Assembly (NCBI RefSeq): GCF_000614585.1
Contig: NZ_BAKX01000003.1
Span: forward strand, 124,001 to 188,000
Length of the DNA stretch: 64,000 nt
Reading direction: 5' to 3'
DNA from: Porphyromonas gingivicanis JCM 15907
Lineage (GTDB): Bacteria; Bacteroidota; Bacteroidia; Bacteroidales; Porphyromonadaceae
Part shown: positions 29,289 to 39,047 of the stretch, one piece after another
How the letters are laid out: each line of letters opens with the position of its first letter
Position numbering within the stretch: position 1 is the stretch's first letter
Notes under the pieces: generated by a model
The model's database searches: none
Told to the model about the DNA's origin: nothing
The model's input: only the letters and a program-made list of their open reading frames with translations
Program-made: the position numbers and the translations under genes

Positions 29289-29319
29289 TTTGTATAATTC
29301 AAAGATTATGCTAACTTTG
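29289..29319 (+). promoter_or_regulatory. Promoter of the secreted protease gene
   Basis: TTTG at 29289-29292, exactly 19 bases, then TAACTTTG at 29312-29319. This is a perfect Bacteroidota -33/-7 pair. It predicts a start near 29326 and an unusually long leader of about 180 bases. Confidence 0.85.
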
Positions 29320-29325
29320 CTCCTC

Positions 29326-29507
29326 GTAGTTTACCCTACTTGGGTAGGTAGTTCTTGGCAGAACAAATATGGACCGAAATTAGCTAAAGAAAAGAACTTA
29401 TTGCTAGAATAGAGGAAAGGAAGAGTTCTGATGGATAAATACTAGTAAGGAGCTTCTTGTGTTGAATTGAATTTTTAGAGAGAAATCCAGTAACATTTAT
29501 AGATGTG
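29326..29507 (+). promoter_or_regulatory. Long 5' leader with small hairpin
   Basis: The predicted leader of the protease mRNA. Near its 5' end TACCC and GGGTA pair around TACTT (about 29333-29347), and TTCTTGGCAGAA forms another short palindrome. I do not recognise a known riboswitch or a T-tract attenuator. Confidence 0.35.
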
Positions 29508-32381
29508 ATGAAAAAAAATAGATTATTGCTCACTAAGGTGATGGGAGCTTTTTTGGCTTCTTCACTGTCGATGTCTGCCTTTGGTCAGATATCATTTGGG
29601 GGTCAACCTGCGAGCTTTGAGATACCTCAGAGTGCCTTGCGTTCAGATTTGGCTCCGCACACAATCCATGTATTACCCAATTTTAACCCTGATGATGTGC
29701 GTGCTACTTCTGAGTGGAATGCGCAGGAGGTGGGGGTACGTCCTCTTACAATTGGTCAAATCATCAAGACGGATATTGACTTTGCACGCGATGCTCAGAG
29801 TATGAGTTTGCCTGATGGACGAGTAATCTATCGTTTAGCAATAGATACACGTACAGCCAAGGGGGTTGCTTTGATGTATGATGACTTCTTTATCCCCAAA
29901 AATGGAGGTGAGCTTTATCTATATACACCAGACCATAAGCAGGTTTTAGGTCGTTATACACATGAAACCAAGCCTACGCATGGCTCCTTTGCTACAGAGC
30001 CTCTCTTTGGTTCTTCGGTGATAATGGAGTATGTGCCTGCAGCGGGCGGAGAGATGCCGAACATCCTTATCTCAGGAGTGGCTTACATATTTGCTGAGAA
30101 TGTATTGCGTGATCTATCCGATCCTGGAGAAGACAATGCCGATGAGACTTGTCAGATCAATGTTAATTGTACAGAAGGGGCAGATTGGCAAACCCAAAAA
30201 GCAGGTGTCGTGCAGATGTATATGGTTTCAAGAGGACGTTATAGTGTCTGTTCTGGAAACTTGTTAAATAATACTGCGGGAGACTTTAAGCCATTGATTA
30301 TCTCAGCTGCGCATTGCGCTGGATTAACTGGTACATTCGGTGTGTCTCAGTCTGATTTGGATAAATGGACCTTCTCCTTCCATTATGAAAAACCGGGTTG
30401 TAGTAATGGTCAGCGAGCTCTTCCTCGAAGAAAAACAATGGTAGGGTGTACGATGAAAAGTTTCCTTCCTATTAGAGGGCAATCTGATGGTCTTTTGCTT
30501 CAGCTGAATAGAGAGATTCCTCTATCTTACCGTGTTTACTATAATGGTTGGGATAGGACTGGTACTCTGATTTCCAAGGGAGCTGGTATTCACCACCCTG
30601 CAGGTGATGCAAAAAAAATAGCGATTCTTGACCAACAGGTGCAAAATGCTACTTGGAGAGCTCAAGAAACAGGTGGAGTTGATGCCCACTTCTTCTTTAG
30701 ATATAAGTTAGGTTCTACCGAAGGAGGATCTTCTGGTTCTTCTCTTTTCAACGAAGAGAAGTTGGTTGTTGCTACTCTAACTGGAGGTGCAGGGGCTTGT
30801 GCGAGTGCTACTGAGTATTATGGAAAGCTACAAGCGCACTGGGATCGCTATAAACAAAGTGGCAAGCCTCATACACAGATGGCTTCTTTCTTAGACCCAA
30901 CGAATAGCAATGTAAAGACTCTTAAAGGTACTTGGCGCGAAAATATGCGTCCATTAGACCCCGTTAAGGATCTTAGAATAGTACGTGAGGGAAATGATGT
31001 TAAAGTTACTTGGACACCTGTTTCCACCGATAATATACCTTCTGAATGGAAAGTTAAGTATCGTATTTATCGTAATGGACGCTATTTAGATGGTAAAGAT
31101 GTTACTGAGGGTTCCTCCTTTGTAGAGCCTTTGAGCGATGCTTTGGCTGGAGATTTTGGTAATATCGTCTACGGAGTACAGGCTCGCTATCTTTACAATG
31201 GGGCTGTTATCACAACAGAAAACTATGGAGATGCTGATATTGTCGACTTGGGTATCTATGCTGGGCGTACTGTAAATACTATTACTCCGAAGGTGGAGAA
31301 TAATACATTCGGTTCTAAAAAAGGTAAATACCTTTCTTGGGGAGCAGCCAATAACGTTCAAGAGGTTTCTCTCTTTGGTTATCCAAATTCTATGAGTTTG
31401 GCTCCTTTTAATCCAAGATACATTAGTGCAGGCTTGTTTGGACCTGTGCCTGCCACGCCTCCTGCCTATGCGGTAGTAGCTTCCAAATATCCTTCTTACT
31501 ATTTCCAGAACTTTGGCAAAGGAGATCATTACATTTATGCTGTAAGTTATATTCCTACAACTAAGTCGAAAGATGATTACAAGATTTTCATTCGCAATGG
31601 GGAGTATAGTCAAAAGAATATCTATGAACAGGCTTTTAGTGTACCCGATAACTGGAAAGCTGGTGAGTGGGTTACAATAAAACTAAAGAAGCCTTTCAAG
31701 ATTTCTAATCCTAATAAGTCTCTTTATGTTGGCTTTGGAGCAAGAAATAAATCTGGTCGTACTACCCCAGGTGTAGCTCAGGTAGAAGGAAGCACAGATG
31801 GAAGTATGCTTTCTTTGGATGGGTTAACTTCCTTTGATGAAGGTCGTTCCTTCCATGACAGAGATGCTTGGGCACATTCAACACAAGGCTACTTAGCGAT
31901 GCGTGTGCTTGTGTCTAACACAGCTTCTTCTGCTTCTGATGAAAATGTTCAAGTGTTCTCTAAAGGTAAGCAGCCTGTTCCTTTCCCTGAAATAAAAGGC
32001 TATCGTGTTAAGAGAGATGGGGTCGTTATTGCTGATAACTTGCAAGTGCGTGAGTTTACCGATGAGGATGGTACAGACAATAGTAACTATCAAATCGAAG
32101 TTATCTATGACGAATCTTCATTCATTGTTGGAAATCAAGAGGTAGAAGCCATTAAGACCTTACCTTATGTGTTCCCTTCTCGCTTAGCTACAGATGCTAC
32201 TCTTAACATATCAGATAATAGTAGTGTTACTAAGGTGCTCGTTTACGCTATGGATGGAACTCTTGTTTATAGCGAAGTTACACCTGCTGAACGCGTTTCT
32301 TTAGCAGAACTTGCTTCGGGAACTTATCTTGTGGTACTTGAAACTACACAGGGTAGAGTATCTCAACGAGTAATCCGTTAG
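29508..32381 (+). CDS. Secreted lysyl-endopeptidase-like serine protease with sorting domain
   Basis: A 957-residue exported protease of the S1-like lysyl endopeptidase type. A signal peptide ends near SMSAFGQ, and a pro-region of about 180 residues follows. The catalytic domain spans roughly 215-455, with histidine in ISAAHC (about 269), aspartate in QSDGLLLQL (about 327) and serine in GGSSGSSLF (about 409). Cysteines placed for disulfides flank the sites. After it come a fibronectin type III-like segment (PLDPVKDLRIVR...VKVTWTP) and an adhesin-like region. The end reads VYAMDGTLVYS...SGTYLVVLET, a type IX secretion C-terminal signal. ATG 29508 is preferred to GTG 29505. It is monocistronic. 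Confidence 0.87.
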   Translation: MKKNRLLLTKVMGAFLASSLSMSAFGQISFGGQPASFEIPQSALRSDLAPHTIHVLPNFNPDDVRATSEWNAQEVGVRPLTIGQIIKTDIDFARDAQSMSLPDGRVIYRLAIDTRTAKGVALMYDDFFIPKNGGELYLYTPDHKQVLGRYTHETKPTHGSFATEPLFGSSVIMEYVPAAGGEMPNILISGVAYIFAENVLRDLSDPGEDNADETCQINVNCTEGADWQTQKAGVVQMYMVSRGRYSVCSGNLLNNTAGDFKPLIISAAHCAGLTGTFGVSQSDLDKWTFSFHYEKPGCSNGQRALPRRKTMVGCTMKSFLPIRGQSDGLLLQLNREIPLSYRVYYNGWDRTGTLISKGAGIHHPAGDAKKIAILDQQVQNATWRAQETGGVDAHFFFRYKLGSTEGGSSGSSLFNEEKLVVATLTGGAGACASATEYYGKLQAHWDRYKQSGKPHTQMASFLDPTNSNVKTLKGTWRENMRPLDPVKDLRIVREGNDVKVTWTPVSTDNIPSEWKVKYRIYRNGRYLDGKDVTEGSSFVEPLSDALAGDFGNIVYGVQARYLYNGAVITTENYGDADIVDLGIYAGRTVNTITPKVENNTFGSKKGKYLSWGAANNVQEVSLFGYPNSMSLAPFNPRYISAGLFGPVPATPPAYAVVASKYPSYYFQNFGKGDHYIYAVSYIPTTKSKDDYKIFIRNGEYSQKNIYEQAFSVPDNWKAGEWVTIKLKKPFKISNPNKSLYVGFGARNKSGRTTPGVAQVEGSTDGSMLSLDGLTSFDEGRSFHDRDAWAHSTQGYLAMRVLVSNTASSASDENVQVFSKGKQPVPFPEIKGYRVKRDGVVIADNLQVREFTDEDGTDNSNYQIEVIYDESSFIVGNQEVEAIKTLPYVFPSRLATDATLNISDNSSVTKVLVYAMDGTLVYSEVTPAERVSLAELASGTYLVVLETTQGRVSQRVIR

Positions 32382-32406
32382 GGCAACTAATCTGCATTAA
32401 ATATTA

Positions 32407-32447
32407 AACCCTCATTCCTTAGTACTAAGGAGTGAGGGTTTTTCTTT
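32407..32447 (+). terminator. Terminator of the secreted protease gene
   Basis: AACCCTCATTCCTTAG pairs with CTAAGGAGTGAGGGTT (one G-T style mismatch) over a three-base loop and is followed by TTTTTCTTTT. Confidence 0.9.
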
Positions 32448-32513
32448 TCTGAATACTCTGAGAAGATAGCGAAAACTCTTAATCAAGAATTTATCAAGAG
32501 GTCGGTCGTAAAA

Positions 32514-33245
32514 TTACCGTTTGCGTATAAATATGAAACTTAAATGCGCCAACAGAGTGGGCAGTAGTCCGAACTCTTTGCGCATAATGTGAAAGCGTTC
32601 TATAAGAGAGTTTAGGTGATGTTTATGAGAAAGTCCTCCTTCGAGATAGTTGACGATTACTGCGTCTATCCATAGGTTGTGTTGAGAGCGAGCCAACATC
32701 CTTATGCACCAGTCAAAATCTGACGAGAGTCGATAGTTAAGATTGTAGGGTAAGGCAATGCGTCGAGATACAATAAAGGCTTGATGACACACCAACATCC
32801 CTTTCAAGAAATCTTCCTTTTTTAATGTTTTGGGAGGTCTTAGACGACGGAGGGAAATATCTTTTCTTTGGCTGTCTACAATCATAGTATCTCCATAAAC
32901 AATGTCAGGTGTATTTGGGGTATGATTTTTTTCAATCTGTAAGGCTACTTCTTCTACGGTAGTTGGAGTGCGAAGAGAATCCCCAGCATTGAGAAACCAA
33001 AGGTAATCTCCAGTAGCTTTTCTTATACCCTTATTCATAGCATCATATAATCCACGGTCGGGTTCGCTCGTAATAATGGCTTGAGGCGTATATTGACGAA
33101 CCCAATCTAACGTATCGTCCTTTGAAGCCCCATCTATAACTATATACTCGATGTTGCGATAGGTTTGCTCTTGCACACTTTTTAGAGTAGGTACAATAGT
33201 CTCAGCTGCATTGTAGCAGATGGTTATAATAGATATTTTTACCAT
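32514..33245 (-). CDS. Family 2 glycosyltransferase
   Basis: A 243-residue cytoplasmic GT2 enzyme with a GT-A fold. It starts with ISIITICYNAAETIVPTLKSV, and the nucleotide-sugar site is seen as VIDGASKDDT. The motifs GLYDAMNKGIRKATGDYLWFLNAGD are typical of WcaA/colanic-type transferases for surface polysaccharide or lipopolysaccharide sugars. The donor and acceptor are unknown. It follows the U32 gene by 56 bases on the same strand. Confidence 0.87.
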   Translation of the reverse strand: MVKISIITICYNAAETIVPTLKSVQEQTYRNIEYIVIDGASKDDTLDWVRQYTPQAIITSEPDRGLYDAMNKGIRKATGDYLWFLNAGDSLRTPTTVEEVALQIEKNHTPNTPDIVYGDTMIVDSQRKDISLRRLRPPKTLKKEDFLKGMLVCHQAFIVSRRIALPYNLNYRLSSDFDWCIRMLARSQHNLWIDAVIVNYLEGGLSHKHHLNSLIERFHIMRKEFGLLPTLLAHLSFIFIRKR

Positions 33246-33301
33246 AATAGTACTCTGCTAACGAAAATCGATTAGCCTCTATTGTGTTTCCTTTGTACGA
33301 T

Positions 33302-35236
33302 TTACCCTTCTTTTGGGAAAGAAGTTGCATAAAGAAGCATCTGACAATTTTTGCAATCAAATTGAAGACGGATGCGTTCCTCTCCGTGCATTAGAAAAAG
33401 AGGCTCTTCAAAAGGGGCTTTTTTCTTGCTCTGTGTGCAGTAGCCCAAATGTCTCCGAATGCAGTGACGGCATATCATTAGAGGAACCTTATTTATAGGA
33501 AAGAGTTCAAAAGCAGGAGTTGGATTTTCCACCCCCCATATACGATACACGGCTTCTGCTTTCTGATTGGCTATATTGTTAAGGTAGGATGTCTCTTTTT
33601 GAGCGAAAGGTCGTCCATTGGCAATAGGAGGCCGATGTAGCACTTTAGCTCTATGTCGGATAGAAAGGATTTGTTTAAAGGACTCAATAGCCTCCCTTTT
33701 TAGTTCAGACACTAAAGAGAGAGGAATAAACTTTCCAGAGCAGTCTACTCTTATTGAGAGGGCTTTTAATCCTGTTCCTCCCAATTTAGAGAGAGCTTCT
33801 TTAACTCTTGATTCGCAGGGCTTTTGTGCCTCTTCTAATAAATGAGGTAGGGTTATTTTAGAGTAGATGGAGGGAATAGCACAGTCTCTAATTTCCAGAG
33901 AGAGACCCCAGCTGAGGGTTTGGAAAAAAAGGTTTACAGAACGCTCTCGAAGGGAGCTGTCGGATTGTTGGAGTAGCTTCTCAAAAACAATCGAATAGTT
34001 TCTGTATAATTTTATTCCAAGGTAAAGGTTTTGAGGATTATCTACTATGAAAGAAGTCGGAGATAGTACTTTGTTTACACGACTTCCTTCCATCTTCCCA
34101 TCTTTTGTATAGAAAGCTAATCCATCTCCATTTGAGAGAGTGTGTTCGTTTTGAAGAAAAATGATGTCTCCTTTTATTTGGGCTACCTGTCCAATTGGTT
34201 CACCTTCGGACTTGGGACTTTCTGGTCGAATAATCAACTCCTTAAACGCTCCTTTACTTAATTGATAGGAGGTAGCTCCTCGAGAAAAACTTTTTTGAGG
34301 GTCTGGTATAAAGCGAAGAGTTGTTTCTCCTTGTGAGGCTCTGCGGTAAAGGTGTGGAGATTTTGCTATGATTTGGTTTAGCAATTGACTATAATAAGCA
34401 GTCGTATTTCGTACATAGGAACTGCTTTTTAGACGCCCTTCTATCTTAAAGCTAACCGCTCCAGCCTCAACCAATTGTTCCAAGATGGATGATCTATTTA
34501 GATCTTTCAGTGATAGAAGATGGCTATTTTGGGCAAGAACTTTCCCTTTACTATCGATTAGTGTGTAGGGTAGACGACAATATTGAGCGCAATTACCCCG
34601 ATTGGCACTGCGCTTTGCCAATGCCTGAGAGATGTAGCAATGACCACTATAACTAACGCAAAGCGCTCCATGGACAAATGTCTCCAAACGAAGTTGGGGA
34701 ACCGATTGTGCTATGATTGCTGTTTCTTCCACAGATAGTTCGCGCGCCAAGACAGCTTGTTCAAAGCCTACTGCTTGTAGTAGCTGGAGCTGTTGTATGG
34801 AGTTATTATGGCATTGGGTGCTTGCATGTAGGGCAATGGGCGGGATATCAAGGGCTAAGATACCCATATCCTGTATAATAAGTGCATCTACACCTATCAG
34901 ATACAATGCTTTAATAAGATGCTCCACTTCCGCAAGCTCGTGGTCGTAGAGTATAGTGTTTAGGGCAACATATACTTTCGCTCCAAAAAAATGGGCTTGG
35001 GTAACTAACTTTTCTATATCTTCAAGAGAGACTCCTGCCGCAGCCCTTGCTCCAAATTTAGGAGCCCCTATATAAATAGCATCTGCTCCTGCCGACAGAG
35101 CACTCAAACCACACTCTAAGTTGCCTGCAGGAGCAAGAAGTTCAAGGTCTTTGGGTTGTTGAATCACAATCTTGTGTGTAGAGGTTGAGAGATGGAAGAG
35201 GTTAGAGCTTTTCCCCGAAGGCAAGGTCTCCGGCAT
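33302..35236 (-). CDS. U32 family peptidase-like protein
   Basis: A 644-residue U32 family protein. The N-terminal barrel carries ELLAPAGNLECGLSALSAGADAIYIG. The U32 signature follows as ETFVHGALCVSYSGHCYIS...NRGNCAQYCRLPY, whose cysteines suggest an iron-sulfur site. The long C-terminal part fits the collagenase-like/RlhA type. RlhA and relatives act in RNA hydroxylation, so peptidase activity should not be assumed. The ATG at 35236 overlaps the upp 3' end by 35 bases; this could be real coupling, or a later start may be used. Confidence 0.82.
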   Translation of the reverse strand: MPETLPSGKSSNLFHLSTSTHKIVIQQPKDLELLAPAGNLECGLSALSAGADAIYIGAPKFGARAAAGVSLEDIEKLVTQAHFFGAKVYVALNTILYDHELAEVEHLIKALYLIGVDALIIQDMGILALDIPPIALHASTQCHNNSIQQLQLLQAVGFEQAVLARELSVEETAIIAQSVPQLRLETFVHGALCVSYSGHCYISQALAKRSANRGNCAQYCRLPYTLIDSKGKVLAQNSHLLSLKDLNRSSILEQLVEAGAVSFKIEGRLKSSSYVRNTTAYYSQLLNQIIAKSPHLYRRASQGETTLRFIPDPQKSFSRGATSYQLSKGAFKELIIRPESPKSEGEPIGQVAQIKGDIIFLQNEHTLSNGDGLAFYTKDGKMEGSRVNKVLSPTSFIVDNPQNLYLGIKLYRNYSIVFEKLLQQSDSSLRERSVNLFFQTLSWGLSLEIRDCAIPSIYSKITLPHLLEEAQKPCESRVKEALSKLGGTGLKALSIRVDCSGKFIPLSLVSELKREAIESFKQILSIRHRAKVLHRPPIANGRPFAQKETSYLNNIANQKAEAVYRIWGVENPTPAFELFPINKVPLMICRHCIRRHLGYCTQSKKKAPFEEPLFLMHGEERIRLQFDCKNCQMLLYATSFPKEG

Positions 35237-35861
35237 CTCCTAATCCTGGTACTATATAAGAGTGCTCGTTCAGCTCTTCATCTATGGCAGCTACCCAGAG
35301 GGTTGCATTAACCGAGGGGTCTATTACGCTACAAAGGTAGTCCACAGCCTGACGACTAGCTATAACAGATGCAAAATGAACGCTCTTCGGTGTACCTTTA
35401 GAGAGCAGAGCGCGGTAAGCTAACTCCATAGAGCCTCCAGTTGCGAGCATAGGATCGGTTAGTAAGAGGACTTTGTTCGTTAGGTCTGGACAGGCAATGT
35501 ACTCGATAAAGATGTCGAACTTAAGTTTATCTTTGTACTTTCGATAGGCAGAGACAAAAGCATTCTCTGCGTGGTCGAAATAGTTTAAGAAGCCAGAATG
35601 AAAAGGTAATCCTGCTCGAAGTATAGTTCCGATAACTACATTGTCAGCTAAACGATGGTTGTGAGCTGTAGCAAGAGGAGTAGGTACTTCAGATAACTCA
35701 TATTTAAGACGACGACTAATTTCGTATGCCAAAATCTCTCCTGTACGTTCTATATTGCGACGAAAGCGCATACGGTCTTTTTGGATATCTATGTGGCGCA
35801 TCTCTGCCATATAATCGCTCAGCAAAGATGGTTGCTCTGAGAAATTAATAACCTCTACCAT
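35202..35861 (-). CDS. upp: Uracil phosphoribosyltransferase
   Basis: Upp converts uracil and PRPP to UMP (pyrimidine salvage). The 219-residue form starting MVEVINFSEQ at 35861 fits the family; an upstream extension in the same frame does not. The PRPP-binding loop reads LLTDPMLATGGSM, and the uracil-binding C terminus reads IVPGLGDAGDLAFG. It is followed by the U32 and glycosyltransferase genes. It is divergent from porT. Confidence 0.9.
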   Translation of the reverse strand: MVEVINFSEQPSLLSDYMAEMRHIDIQKDRMRFRRNIERTGEILAYEISRRLKYELSEVPTPLATAHNHRLADNVVIGTILRAGLPFHSGFLNYFDHAENAFVSAYRKYKDKLKFDIFIEYIACPDLTNKVLLLTDPMLATGGSMELAYRALLSKGTPKSVHFASVIASRQAVDYLCSVIDPSVNATLWVAAIDEELNEHSYIVPGLGDAGDLAFGEKL

Positions 35862-35890
35862 AAAATTGTTTTTTGAATTGTTTTTCCGGA

Positions 35891-35898
35891 CAAAAGTA
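35891..35898 (-). promoter_or_regulatory. Candidate -7 promoter element for upp
   Basis: On the minus strand this reads TACTTTTG, a match to TAnnTTTG, about 30 bases upstream of the upp start. The -33 element is not clear. Confidence 0.4.
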
Positions 35899-35954
35899 CA
35901 ATAACTTTTTACTATCCTACGTTGGTACTCCAGATAATGCACATAAAGATTTTG

Positions 35955-36715
35955 ATGATGAGTTCGTTTGTTGGGTGGCGAAACCAATATAATTTGCTTG
36001 CTATATTGCGTGGTTTGCTCTTTTTAATGTTCTTCTTTTGTTCTGTGTTACCTCTATCTGCCCAGAAAGAGGTGCCTATGAGACGCCTTATGCCGATTAC
36101 CGTACTGTGCATTTAGGTTTTCATGTGGGCATGCATACCCAAGATTTGGTCATCACTAATAGTGGCTTTGTACGCAATCCCTCCACTCCTGAAGCTCAAC
36201 CTCTTTATGCTACCGTTGCTAACTATACACCAGGATTCTCCGTCGGTTTAATAGTGGATTATACCATTGTACAGAATTTAGAGCTTCGGTTACAGCCCAC
36301 TCTCCATTTGAGTGAGCGTCAAATAACCTATTCGAATGGCAAGCAGGAGATAGAACGTTTAGGCTTTCGTTCTAATATTATAGAAGTACCTGTGATGTTA
36401 AAGTATGCTTCTCGTCGATTAAATAACGTGCGTCCCTATATTATATGTGGAGTTTATGGTGGTTTGCAGGTAGGGCAACGCAAAATGGATGCCGTGCATT
36501 TTAAGACTATGGATTATGGTATTAGAATTGGAGTAGGGTGTGATTTTTATCTCCCTTTCTTCAAACTCTGTCCAGAACTATCTTTCTCTTATGGCTTGCC
36601 AGATGTTATCGAGCGTAACAGACCTGATATTTGGGATGATCATCGTTATGATTATACACAGGCGATGAGTAGAGCTTCTTCTCGAATGATATTGCTCACT
36701 TTCAATTTTGAATAA
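35955..36715 (+). CDS. porT: PorT family outer-membrane protein (type IX secretion), one frameshift
   Basis: An eight-stranded outer-membrane beta-barrel of about 250 residues resembling PorT, an essential factor for type IX secretion. The N-terminal part holds a signal peptide (LLFLMFFFCSVLPLSAQ) and ends prematurely in frame 3. The mature barrel, starting about GAYETPYADYRTVHLGFHVG and ending in aromatic-rich TFNFE, is in frame 2. Adding one G to the GG at 36071-36072 joins them. This supports the view that the surface proteins in this window use type IX secretion. Its close neighbour upp runs in the opposite direction. Confidence 0.8.
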
Positions 36716-36774
36716 CTTAGAGAGTCGATATTCTTGATTTTTTTTCTTCTTCCGATAGTATTTTTGAAGGATTC

Positions 36775-37152
36775 TCAGTAGGTTTTAGGGCGTACTCCAA
36801 AAGCATTGAGATAGTGCTTTGTCTCAAAGACTCCCTGAGAGGGGATATAGATAGCAGTTACAATGTCGAATCGGATGGGTAAAGCTATTCGGTGCATTCG
36901 AACGTAAATATTTGCCGCACGGATGATATGGCTTTGTTTACTTCTATCAACACTCTCCAAGGGAGACACAATGAAGCTTGAAGTTCGAGTCTTGACTTCA
37001 ACGAAGATAATCTCACGTCTATTTGTAACAATCAGATCAACTTCTAATTGCTTATATCGCCAATTTTTCTCTAATATGCGGTAGCCTTTTTGCTCCATAA
37101 GGGTGAAAGCTACACGTTCTCCTTCTTCCCCCAATAGGTTGTGTACAGCCAT
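36775..37152 (-). CDS. YraN family (UPF0102) endonuclease-like protein
   Basis: A 125-residue UPF0102 protein with a restriction-endonuclease-like fold. It shows the GEEGERVAFTLMEQKGYRIL start and the core LIVTNRREIIFVEVKTRTS, providing the D...ExK arrangement. The cellular role is unproven. It is the last gene after glsA and glsB, nine bases behind glsB. Confidence 0.88.
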   Translation of the reverse strand: MAVHNLLGEEGERVAFTLMEQKGYRILEKNWRYKQLEVDLIVTNRREIIFVEVKTRTSSFIVSPLESVDRSKQSHIIRAANIYVRMHRIALPIRFDIVTAIYIPSQGVFETKHYLNAFGVRPKTY

Positions 37153-37161
37153 AGAGTAGGT

Positions 37162-38097
37162 CTAATCGATGGGGGGCTGAAAGGAATCGATGTGTCTTTT
37201 CTTTTTTTCTTCCAATATTTCTCCTATAGGAACTAAAATCCCCGTCTCCTCTACATCTCCAAATTCGTAATTGATAGCTGTTCCTAACATTAAAAGTTTA
37301 GGCGATAGTGAGATATAGGCATTGATGAGCGGAGGAATATTGATGCCAAATTTGCGTATCTCTTGCTTCAGTACGCGATAATCTGTATTTAGATCGTTGG
37401 CACTGAAGAGCCTTTCTACCTCTTCTTTATCAATGTCAATGGATAGAGGTTCTTTGGGGTAAATGAGCCGTTTGTCATCATGAAAGTACTTATTCATGAA
37501 GTAGAGGATAAGGTTGCGACAGTAGCGGTCGTACGAGGGGTACATCGTTATTTTTCCAAAGAAATATAGGTTCTTTGGGTGGATAACAGTGAGGGCACCT
37601 AACCCGTCCCAAAGATTGTCTAATGCAAATATGGAAAGTTTACTTTGATGAGTAGCTTGAAACTCTTGGGTAACAAATGAACGCCCTAATTCAATGGTGT
37701 AGGGAAGGTAACTTTCTATAAACTCTTCGCTGTAGTCGAACATATGCGATGTGGCAAGCAATTTAGCTCCCAAAGGACTTTTTAGAATATCTTTCCCTTG
37801 AATGTATCTATAGCCTCCTATAATAACTTCCTCTTTGGGATTCCAAACAATGAGCTGTTTATAGCCATCGGGATGTGTGTCGAACTCATCAACATCAGAT
37901 GCTAAACCTGTACCTCCACCTCCTGCTCTGAAAGCGTGTTCTCGTAGGCGTCCAATTTCTTGCATCGTATGTGGTGCTTCGGAGGCAGAGAAGATATAAA
38001 TTTCATTTTCTGCCTTGTTGCTGGTACGTAACAAAGGGATGTTAGATAGTTCCTTACGAATAATATCTTTGGGAATAGGAGGAATAATTGTTTGCAT
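37162..38097 (-). CDS. glsB: Glycine N-acyltransferase GlsB-like (GNAT fold)
   Basis: A 311-residue acyltransferase of the hemolysin/OlsB-type GNAT group. It has LREHAFRAGGGGTG near residue 52-65, then a conserved DEFD and IGGYRYI, and ELGRSFV. In Bacteroides thetaiotaomicron the homologue GlsB makes N-acyl glycine, the first step of glycine lipids; in P. gingivalis related steps lead to the serine-glycine lipids that signal through TLR2. The neighbour GlsA-like PlsC protein supports this assignment. It starts 35 bases after glsA. Confidence 0.82.
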   Translation of the reverse strand: MQTIIPPIPKDIIRKELSNIPLLRTSNKAENEIYIFSASEAPHTMQEIGRLREHAFRAGGGGTGLASDVDEFDTHPDGYKQLIVWNPKEEVIIGGYRYIQGKDILKSPLGAKLLATSHMFDYSEEFIESYLPYTIELGRSFVTQEFQATHQSKLSIFALDNLWDGLGALTVIHPKNLYFFGKITMYPSYDRYCRNLILYFMNKYFHDDKRLIYPKEPLSIDIDKEEVERLFSANDLNTDYRVLKQEIRKFGINIPPLINAYISLSPKLLMLGTAINYEFGDVEETGILVPIGEILEEKKKRHIDSFQPPID

Positions 38098-38132
38098 AGA
38101 TTAATATGGGAAATAAAGAGGTAGCTGTTTTT

Positions 38133-38963
38133 TTATTTATAAAGTTGGTAAACCTTATCTCGGAGTTCTAATGCCAATTCCTTACTGCTTTTTGAAGAGG
38201 TTTGGAGGAGAGTATAGGGAACGGGTTTCCCAATGTGTATTTTATAATGAGCTCCTTTAGAACGGAACATCTCATCGGGTAAAAGAGCGGTCCCTATGTT
38301 GAACTTTATACCTAATTTTCGACGAATACGTTCTATATTGTAGAAATGGCGTGTATTGTATCCCTCGAAATATAGAGGAACTATGTCTCTTTGATGTTCT
38401 AAGCTCATACGTATAAAGCTCTTTTTCCATTCCAAATCTTGTATTTTGCCATCAATGTGGCGAGAGCATACTCCTGCAGGAAAGGTTACAACGGGTAGAG
38501 GCGACGATAACTCTTTTTGTAAACGCTCTAAACTACTTCGAGACTGTCTGCCTAATGTGTTTACGGGAACGAATATCTCCTTGAAGGGTTGTAGATTAAA
38601 GAGTAAGTCATTAACGATATAGCGTATGTCCGATTGATAATGGCTTCCTAAAATATGAGTCAAGCATATACCGTCCATCCCTCCCAAGGGATGATTGGAT
38701 ATGAAAAGAGCTCGTGGATTATCAGGTAAATTCTCTTTGCCAATAACTTCGAGATGGATATTGAAGTAATTCACCAAAGCACTCATAAACTCTACCCCTT
38801 GTAAATCTTTATAGTGGTCAAGGATATAATTAATCTCTTCTTGATGAATTAATCGCTCCAAGATGCGCACTACCCAACGAGGTAGCTTTTTCCCCCACTT
38901 AGAGGAGATAATATTACCAATGTTAATCTGTTGAGCTTCGTTATGGCTTCCTACATTGCTCAT
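38133..38963 (-). CDS. glsA: Lysophospholipid-type O-acyltransferase GlsA-like (PlsC family)
   Basis: A 276-residue PlsC-type acyltransferase with the motif ISNHPLGGMDG (histidine and aspartate separated by five residues, as in this subgroup) near residue 91. It also has VPVNTLGRQSRSS and FPAGVCSR, corresponding to acceptor-binding blocks. With GlsB it would O-acylate N-acyl glycine at its hydroxy fatty acid to form the mature glycine lipid. It is the promoter-proximal gene of glsA-glsB-yraN. Confidence 0.82.
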   Translation of the reverse strand: MSNVGSHNEAQQINIGNIISSKWGKKLPRWVVRILERLIHQEEINYILDHYKDLQGVEFMSALVNYFNIHLEVIGKENLPDNPRALFISNHPLGGMDGICLTHILGSHYQSDIRYIVNDLLFNLQPFKEIFVPVNTLGRQSRSSLERLQKELSSPLPVVTFPAGVCSRHIDGKIQDLEWKKSFIRMSLEHQRDIVPLYFEGYNTRHFYNIERIRRKLGIKFNIGTALLPDEMFRSKGAHYKIHIGKPVPYTLLQTSSKSSKELALELRDKVYQLYK

Positions 38964-39047
38964 TAGTCCTTCGTCTGTTTGCTATATGGCTTTGACAACT
39001 CTACCCAACATCAGTAGAGATACACCATAAACCCTGTTTAATGCACA

